Below are positions 7,530-10,896 of a DNA stretch of 10,896 nucleotides, in pieces (the first letter of the stretch is position 1; each line of letters starts with the position of its first letter). The notes beneath the pieces were generated by a model, which saw only the letters and a program-made list of their open reading frames with translations, was not told the origin of the DNA and made no database searches. The stretch covers positions 1-10,896 of the forward strand of contig NZ_CALADU010000284.1 of the NCBI RefSeq assembly GCF_937890665.1, given 5' to 3'. Source of the DNA: an uncultured Subdoligranulum sp. Lineage in GTDB: Bacteria > Bacillota_A > Clostridia > Oscillospirales > Ruminococcaceae. The position numbers were made by a program, and so were the translations under genes.

Positions 7530-7751
7530 TCAATGGGTACGGGGCTCCGGCCGGGGCTCCTCGCCCATGAAAAGACTGGGGACCAGACAGAGGGCTGCCA
7601 CACCGACCACGATAAAGACGGTGCGGGCCAACCAGTTCAGGCTGCCGCCCAGCAACCACCCCACGGCGTTGAACCCCCAGATGCCGTAGATAACCCAGTT
7701 GATGCCGCCTACAATAGCCAGCAACAACAACAGTTTTTTAAATACGGACAT
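7530..7751 (-). CDS. DUF378 domain-containing small membrane protein
   Basis: The 73 aa product has two hydrophobic segments, about residues 5-24 and 42-62, joined by the family block GGINWVIYGIWGFNAVGWLLG, which is diagnostic of DUF378 (YuzA-like). A charged Pro/Glu/Arg-rich tail ends the protein. The function is unknown; the family is usually described as a predicted inner-membrane protein. The strong ribosome site AAAGGAGGG is about 7 bases before the start but is fully contained in a long hairpin (7754-7798). I see no convincing -35/-10 pair upstream. It converges on the rodA-like gene. Confidence 0.9.
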   Translation of the reverse strand: MSVFKKLLLLLAIVGGINWVIYGIWGFNAVGWLLGGSLNWLARTVFIVVGVAALCLVPSLFMGEEPRPEPRTH

Positions 7752-7753
7752 GA

Positions 7754-7798
7754 AAATCCCTCCTTTGGGTGACAGTATGCCACCTAAAGGAGGGATTT
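7754..7798 (-). promoter_or_regulatory. Leader hairpin that buries the DUF378 ribosome site
   Basis: Positions 7754-7771 pair with 7781-7798 in an 18-bp stem with a single G-T wobble and a 9-base loop. In the DUF378 mRNA the distal arm carries the AAAGGAGGG Shine-Dalgarno sequence and the proximal arm carries its exact complement CCCTCCTTT. The start codon follows 3 bases after the stem. This should suppress translation unless opened. A partial role as a terminator is less likely because only a short T run follows. Confidence 0.7.
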
Positions 7799-8140
7799 AT
7801 GCGTGTGCATTCCATTCTTATCTGTACAAACGACGCCCCGATTCCACTTTGTTTACTGGATCTTTCTCTTTCTATTCCCTGCGGGACAAGGGCAGTACCT
7901 ATTCCCGCGCCGGACTGATCATTACCGACAATGCCGTTTGGTCGGTCTGGCTGTTCGGTCTTTGCCTGCTTCTGTTGTCCAAGCTCCTGCGCAAAATTGG
8001 ACACGCCGGACGCTGAACGGCCTTCGACCGATGCAAGGCGCCCAGTCATAGAAAACCATCGGTTATCCGTTCTGCGGGAAGACAATCGTCCCCTTCAAAG
8101 AAAAAGGGGGGGACCGCCTTCCCGCTTTTTTACAACACAA
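7799..8140. other. Intergenic region with no convincing gene
   Basis: Frames here lack a good start with a ribosome site and show no recognisable motif. Visible items are a 39-codon frame at 7799-7918 whose ribosome site is the arm of the DUF378 hairpin, a 7-bp inverted repeat (ACCGATG at 8027-8033 with CATCGGT at 8057-8063), a C4TT/AAG4 pair, a G7 run around 8106-8112, and a T run at 8126-8131. Confidence 0.6.
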
Positions 8141-8172
8141 AAATTCCCGGGAACCGAAGTTCCCGGGGATTT
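8139..8172 (-). terminator. Intrinsic terminator of tRNA-Leu
   Basis: On the minus strand a 14-bp stem with one wobble is capped by a TTCG tetraloop (8155-8158), which is the stable UUCG type, and followed by a T5 run. It begins 4 bases past the tRNA 3' end. Confidence 0.9.
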
Positions 8173-8176
8173 CGTA

Positions 8177-8260
8177 TGCCGGTGGTGGGGGTCGAACCCA
8201 CACGGTGTCACCACCAACGGATTTTGAGTCCGTCTCGTCTGCCAATTCCAACACACCGGC
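8177..8260 (-). tRNA. tRNA-Leu, anticodon CAA
   Basis: The 84-base gene folds as a class II tRNA. The 7-bp acceptor pairs GCCGGTG with CACCGGC, with A as discriminator base, as leucine tRNAs require. The anticodon stem ACGGA/TCCGT encloses the loop CTCAAAA, giving anticodon CAA, which reads UUG. A long variable arm (around TGGTGGTGACACC) and a T arm GTGGG-TTCGACC-CCCAC complete it. CCA is not encoded. It has its own promoter and terminator. Confidence 0.97.
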
Positions 8261-8273
8261 ATGTAACTCTTGA

Positions 8274-8302
8274 ATTATAATCTGTTTAGCCAAGAAAGTC
8301 AA
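8274..8302 (-). promoter_or_regulatory. Sigma-A promoter of tRNA-Leu
   Basis: On the minus strand TTGACT (8302-8297), 17 bases and a perfect TATAAT (8279-8274). Transcription should start near 8267, about 7 bases before the mature tRNA 5' end. Confidence 0.92.
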
Positions 8303-8314
8303 GCCCGTTTTGGC

Positions 8315-8328
8315 AATTTGCGCAAATT
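8315..8328. repeat. 14-bp perfect palindrome between divergent promoters
   Basis: AATTTGCGCAAATT is self-complementary and lies between the tRNA-Leu promoter (-35 at 8297-8302) and the queT promoter (-35 at 8345-8350). A partial copy (TTTTGCGC) follows at about 8332-8339. It could be a protein-binding site; no ligand is suggested. Confidence 0.45.
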
Positions 8329-8344
8329 TTATTTTGCGCCCCCC

Positions 8345-8373
8345 TTGTAACCGCCAGGTCGCTTTGCTATAAT
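8345..8373 (+). promoter_or_regulatory. Promoter of the queT riboswitch transcript
   Basis: TTGTAA (8345-8350), 17 bases and a perfect TATAAT (8368-8373), with TG at the extended -10 position (8365-8366). The start point near 8380 falls directly at the 5' edge of the riboswitch. Confidence 0.88.
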
Positions 8374-8384
8374 AACTTTTTGTT

Positions 8385-8480
8385 GAGCAACTTAGGATTT
8401 TAGGCTCCGTCGTGCTTTGCACGGCGCAAACCGGTGTCAGGCTGGCGGTCTGGCATGCGGTCAAAATCTATCCGCCGGAG
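8385..8480 (+). promoter_or_regulatory. preQ1-III riboswitch
   Basis: The leader of queT matches the preQ1-III class as I remember it from Faecalibacterium. The 5' domain reads GAGCAACTTAGGATTTTAGG then CTCC, with GAGC (8385-8388) pairing to GCTC (8404-8407) and an A/T-rich pseudoknot loop. A hairpin at 8408-8426 (8 bp, one wobble) follows, then GCAAACC, then CTGGCGG (8442-8448), which pairs with CCGCCGG (8472-8478) around GCGGTCAAAAT. The 3' strand of that last stem includes part of the GGAG ribosome site (8477-8480), so ligand binding is expected to block translation of queT. The ligand would be pre-queuosine 1. Confidence 0.9.
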
Positions 8481-8487
8481 TGTTTGT

Positions 8488-9090
8488 ATGTATATTGGTA
8501 TTTTGTTCGTCGTTGCCCTTGTGGTAGCGTATCTGGCCGTCCGCTTTACCCTGCCCCGCACCGAAGGCCGCACCTCGGTTCGACGTATGGTTCGCTGTGC
8601 TGTCATCGCTGCGGTGTATGTGGTGCTTTGTCTGGTATTGGCCCCCTTCAGCTACGGCGCGGTGCAGGTCCGTGTGGCGGAAGCCCTCTGCCTGCTGCCC
8701 GTCTTTGGGGCTGAATACATCGTGGGCGTCACACTGGGCTGCTTTTTGGCCAATCTGTTCGGCTCCACCATTATCGACGTCGTCTTCGGCACGCTGGCAA
8801 CGTTGCTGGCCTGCCTTGTGACCTACCGCCTGCGCCATCTGCGCATCAAAGGTCTGGCGATTCCGGCTTCTCTGCCGCCGGTGTTCTTTAATGCTGTAAT
8901 CGTCGGCATCGAGATCACCGTCTTTTTCACCGATTATACCGTCATGAGCGCCCCTCTGTGGTTGCTGTGCGTCAGCAATGGCATCTCGGTGGGGATTGGC
9001 GAATTGGTTAGCTGCACCGTGTTGGGTGTGGCGCTGGTCAAACTCATCGAATCCAACGCCGCGCTCAAACAGATCTTCACCGAAAAATAA
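8488..9090 (+). CDS. queT: QueT family preQ1/queuosine-precursor transporter
   Basis: QueT is the substrate-binding membrane (S) component of an ECF-type importer for queuosine precursors. The 200 aa product has about six hydrophobic segments and the family core YGAVQVRVAEALCLLPVF (56-73), then LGCFLANLFG and DVVFGTLATL (83-106). The start at 8488 is set by GGAG at 8477-8480; the frame runs upstream to 8434, but that is inside the riboswitch. An extra N-terminal helix (about residues 2-20) makes it longer than many QueT proteins. No ECF energising genes are in the window, so shared EcfAAT proteins are presumed. A HAD gene follows after 16 bases. Confidence 0.93.
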   Translation: MYIGILFVVALVVAYLAVRFTLPRTEGRTSVRRMVRCAVIAAVYVVLCLVLAPFSYGAVQVRVAEALCLLPVFGAEYIVGVTLGCFLANLFGSTIIDVVFGTLATLLACLVTYRLRHLRIKGLAIPASLPPVFFNAVIVGIEITVFFTDYTVMSAPLWLLCVSNGISVGIGELVSCTVLGVALVKLIESNAALKQIFTEK

Positions 9091-9106
9091 TCTGAGGTAA
9101 CCTCAT

Positions 9107-9769
9107 ATGCGCCCGGAACTGATTTTGTGGGATTGGAATGGTACCCTGCTGGATGATGTAGCCCTTTGTGTAGACGCGCTCAACCGTCTATTGGCACACT
9201 ACGGCTATCCCCAGCGGTACGACCGCGATCAGTACCGGGTGATTTTTGGTTTTCCCGTACAAGAATACTACGTCCGGGCCGGGTTTGATTTTTCCCGCCA
9301 CAGCTTTGATGCGCTGGCCAACCGCTTTATGGAAGATTACATCCCGGCCAGCGCCTCCTGCCCCCTGATGTCCGGCGCCAAGCAAACGCTGGACGCCTTT
9401 TCTGCCGCAGGACTGCATCAAGTAATTCTGTCGGCCAGCCCCATCACCACTCTGCAACGGCAGGTGGAAGAGCGGGATGTCACCCGTTATTTTGACCACC
9501 TGTTGGGGCTGGGCGATATCTATGCCAAAAGCAAGGTGGCACTAGGTCTTGCCTACTTACAGGAAGCGGGGTTTGACCCCAGCCGGGCTGTAATGATCGG
9601 CGATACCACCCACGACTTTGAGGTGGCGCAAGCCTTGGGGGTACACTGCGTGCTGCAAAGCGGCGGCCACCAACCGCCCGAGATTCTGCATCGCACCGGT
9701 GCCGTGGTGGTACCGGGATTGCCGGAAGCGGCTGATTTTATTCTAAGGAGTGTAGGAGACAATGTCTGA
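9107..9769 (+). CDS. HAD family hydrolase (phosphoglycolate phosphatase-like)
   Basis: The 220 aa product is a subfamily I HAD protein with a helical cap (about residues 16-85). Motif I is LWDWNGTLLDD, with nucleophile D9 but Asn11 where most phosphatases have the Asp acid/base. Motif II serine is S109 in VILSAS. The motif III lysine is K141 or K143 in AKSKV. Motif IV is MIGDTTHDFEVA with D166 and D170. DWNGT variants occur in a recurring branch of phosphoglycolate-phosphatase-like proteins. The substrate is unknown. GAGG is about 7 bases before the start. It sits between queT and a transporter gene in one apparent operon, overlapping the latter by 8 bases. Confidence 0.88.
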   Translation: MRPELILWDWNGTLLDDVALCVDALNRLLAHYGYPQRYDRDQYRVIFGFPVQEYYVRAGFDFSRHSFDALANRFMEDYIPASASCPLMSGAKQTLDAFSAAGLHQVILSASPITTLQRQVEERDVTRYFDHLLGLGDIYAKSKVALGLAYLQEAGFDPSRAVMIGDTTHDFEVAQALGVHCVLQSGGHQPPEILHRTGAVVVPGLPEAADFILRSVGDNV

Positions 9770-10673
9770 CAGGGTAAAAGGTGCCCTTCTTACGATGAGC
9801 GGCGCGGCATGCTGGGGAATTTCCGGCTGCATGGGCCAATACCTTTTCACGCGGGAGAATATGGACTCCACCTGGTTGGTCCCCATTCGTCTGTTCTTGG
9901 CCGGTCTGCTGCTCTGCGGCTTTTACTTTGTCAAGAACCGCAAACAGCTCTTCGATCCATGGAACGTGAAGAAGAACCCCCGCAACACCCTCGACCTATT
10001 GATCTACGGCGTAGCTGGTGTCAGTTGCTGCCAGTTTCTCTACTTCTTGACCATCCAACTTTCCACCGCCGGTGTGGCCACCATTTTGCAGGACCTGTCC
10101 CCTGTGCTGATTTTGCTGGTACTGTGTCTGCAGCAGCGCCGGGCCCCACGGCTGTTTGAGCTGTGCTCCATTCTGTTGGCCTTGGTGGGCGTCTTTTTGT
10201 TGACCACCCACGGCAGTCTGACCAGTCTGGCCATCAGCCCGGCTGCGCTGATTTCCGGTATCGTCTGCGCCTGCACCGTGGTGATCTATACCATGTGGCC
10301 CAAAAACCTGCAAGCCCAGTACCCCACCCCTATGCTGCAAGGTTGGGCATTCCTGATGGGCGGTGTGCTCTTCCATCTGGTATTCCGCCCTTGGTCCATG
10401 GGCTATGTTCCCAGCGCTGTGGGGGTATTTGGCATCGTGGTGGTGGTCATCGTAGGCAATGTATTGGCCTTTAGCTTGTATATGTCCGGTGTCCCCCTCA
10501 GCGGTCCCCAACGCGCCAGCCTGTACAGCTTTGCCGAACCGGTCACGGCTGCGATCATCAGCACCTTGGTGCTGGGTTCCCCCTTCACCCTCTGGGACGC
10601 ATTGGGCTTCGGATGCATCTTCGTGATGTTGATTCTGCTGAGCCTGCCCGCCCCCCACAAAACCGTAAATTAA
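9762..10673 (+). CDS. EamA/DMT superfamily transporter
   Basis: The 303 aa product has the size and hydrophobic pattern of a ten-helix drug/metabolite transporter with two EamA repeats, about residues 8-147 and 158-298. Typical blocks are GAACWGISGCMGQY near the start of repeat one, FLTIQLSTAGVATILQDLSPVLILL (end of repeat one) and PQRASLYSFAEPVTAAIISTLVLG (repeat two). The family exports amino acids, metabolites or nucleotide-like compounds; the substrate here cannot be told. The ATG overlaps the HAD stop (ATGTCTGA), with AGGAG a few bases upstream, so coupling is likely. Confidence 0.92.
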   Translation: MSDRVKGALLTMSGAACWGISGCMGQYLFTRENMDSTWLVPIRLFLAGLLLCGFYFVKNRKQLFDPWNVKKNPRNTLDLLIYGVAGVSCCQFLYFLTIQLSTAGVATILQDLSPVLILLVLCLQQRRAPRLFELCSILLALVGVFLLTTHGSLTSLAISPAALISGIVCACTVVIYTMWPKNLQAQYPTPMLQGWAFLMGGVLFHLVFRPWSMGYVPSAVGVFGIVVVVIVGNVLAFSLYMSGVPLSGPQRASLYSFAEPVTAAIISTLVLGSPFTLWDALGFGCIFVMLILLSLPAPHKTVN

Positions 10674-10679
10674 TTTTGA

Positions 10680-10724
10680 AATACACCCGCACAGGTTTGA
10701 CAGCATCCCCTGTGCGGGTGTATT
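10680..10724 (+). terminator. Inverted repeat after the transporter gene (probable terminator)
   Basis: A perfect 16-bp repeat (10680-10695 with 10709-10724) has a 13-base loop and starts 6 bases past the transporter stop. The stem is strong but no T run follows (ATAGTAG), so termination may be incomplete. The loop and right arm contain the secA promoter. Confidence 0.6.
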
Positions 10725-10726
10725 AT
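10697..10726 (+). promoter_or_regulatory. Sigma-A promoter of secA
   Basis: A perfect TTGACA (10697-10702), 18 bases and TATTAT (10721-10726; 5 of 6). The -35 box lies in the loop, and the -10 box at the outer edge, of the inverted repeat at 10680-10724. The start near 10733 gives a leader of about 55 bases. Confidence 0.82.
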
Positions 10727-10787
10727 AGTAGAGTGTGTAATACTAGATTGCCGCGCTCTTTAGCGGCGGAAAAACAGGGGTTTTCCT

Positions 10788-10896
10788 ATGTCTTTTTTTG
10801 AAAAACTGTTCGGTACCTTCTCGGACAAAGAGCTTAAGCGGATCCAGCCTTTGGCGGACAAAGTGCTGGCGCTGGAGCCGGAGATGCAGAAGCTGA
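10788..10896 (+). CDS. secA: Preprotein translocase subunit SecA (N-terminal part)
   Basis: SecA is the ATPase motor that pushes proteins through the SecYEG channel. Only 36 codons are present. MSFFEKLFGTFSDKELKR followed by IQPLADKVLALEPEMQKL fits the SecA N-terminus (LLxKLFGxxSxRELKRxxPxVxxIxALEPE) very closely. The Walker motifs lie beyond the window. The ribosome site is AGGGG at 10776-10780, 7 bases before the ATG, and it falls in the loop of a small GGAAAA/TTTTCC hairpin (10768-10786). Confidence 0.93.
   Translation, partial: MSFFEKLFGTFSDKELKRIQPLADKVLALEPEMQKL

Noticed and set aside
7799..7918. A 39-codon frame after AAAGGAGGG and ATG
   Set aside because: The ribosome site is explained as the mirror arm of the DUF378 leader hairpin, and the sequence shows no membrane, toxin or leader-peptide pattern; noted only as a remote possibility.
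7699..8016. A 105-codon plus-strand frame with a hydrophobic end
   Set aside because: Its start lies within the antisense DUF378 gene, no ribosome site precedes any usable in-frame start, and no family is recognisable.
8434..8487. Extended N-terminus of queT starting at 8434
   Set aside because: This stretch is the riboswitch and ribosome site; the residues it would add do not look like protein of the family.
9092..9105. TGAGGT-A-ACCTCA repeat covering the HAD ribosome site
   Set aside because: A one-base loop cannot form a hairpin in RNA, and a chance DNA repeat of this size between coupled genes is not informative.
9996..10706. A 236-codon minus-strand frame opposite the EamA gene
   Set aside because: It is an antisense shadow with Gln/His/Gly-rich composition and no motif; the plus strand encodes a clear ten-helix transporter.

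Overview
The window looks like a GC-rich, low-mobility chromosomal stretch from a gut Clostridia of the Oscillospiraceae/Ruminococcaceae type (Faecalibacterium, Gemmiger or Subdoligranulum relatives). The evidence is Firmicutes-style AGGAGG ribosome sites, sigma-A promoters, a tRNA-Leu without encoded CCA, a DUF711/ACT pair, a Crp/Fnr-ferredoxin pair, and a queT gene led by what I recognise as a preQ1-III riboswitch, a class best known from Faecalibacterium. I see no insertion sequence, phage gene, CRISPR array or plasmid function.

Layout. Positions 1-1428 (+) hold the end of an ACT-domain protein and a complete DUF711 'PFL family' protein, closed by a terminator shared with a convergent gene. 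Positions 1495-3063 (-) hold a two-domain carboxymuconolactone decarboxylase-like protein with its own MerR-type promoter, and upstream of it a ferredoxin-like 4Fe-4S protein. The ferredoxin gene is divergent from a Crp/Fnr-family regulator (3155-3826, +), and the 91-base gap between them carries a perfect palindromic operator. Positions 3889-6198 (-) form a housekeeping run in the order tsaE, tsaB, rpiB, upp (tRNA t6A modification, pentose phosphate isomerisation, uracil salvage), probably read mainly from a strong promoter before tsaE. Divergent from it is a RodA/FtsW-type glycan polymerase (6335-7498, +). A small DUF378 membrane protein (7530-7751, -) follows, with its ribosome site buried in an 18-bp hairpin.

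Positions 7799-8140 have no convincing gene. Next come tRNA-Leu(CAA) on the minus strand with its own promoter and terminator, and, divergently, the riboswitch-controlled set queT, a HAD hydrolase and an EamA/DMT transporter (8488-10673, +). The last two overlap by 8 bases. The window ends with the first 36 codons of secA, read from a consensus promoter nested in the inverted repeat that follows the transporter gene.

Most genes are ordinary. The interest lies in the control regions: the riboswitch, an AdhR-like electrophile-stress operator, a Crp/Fnr site placed to repress its own gene and activate the ferredoxin gene, and the DUF378 leader hairpin. I found no clear new multi-gene system.
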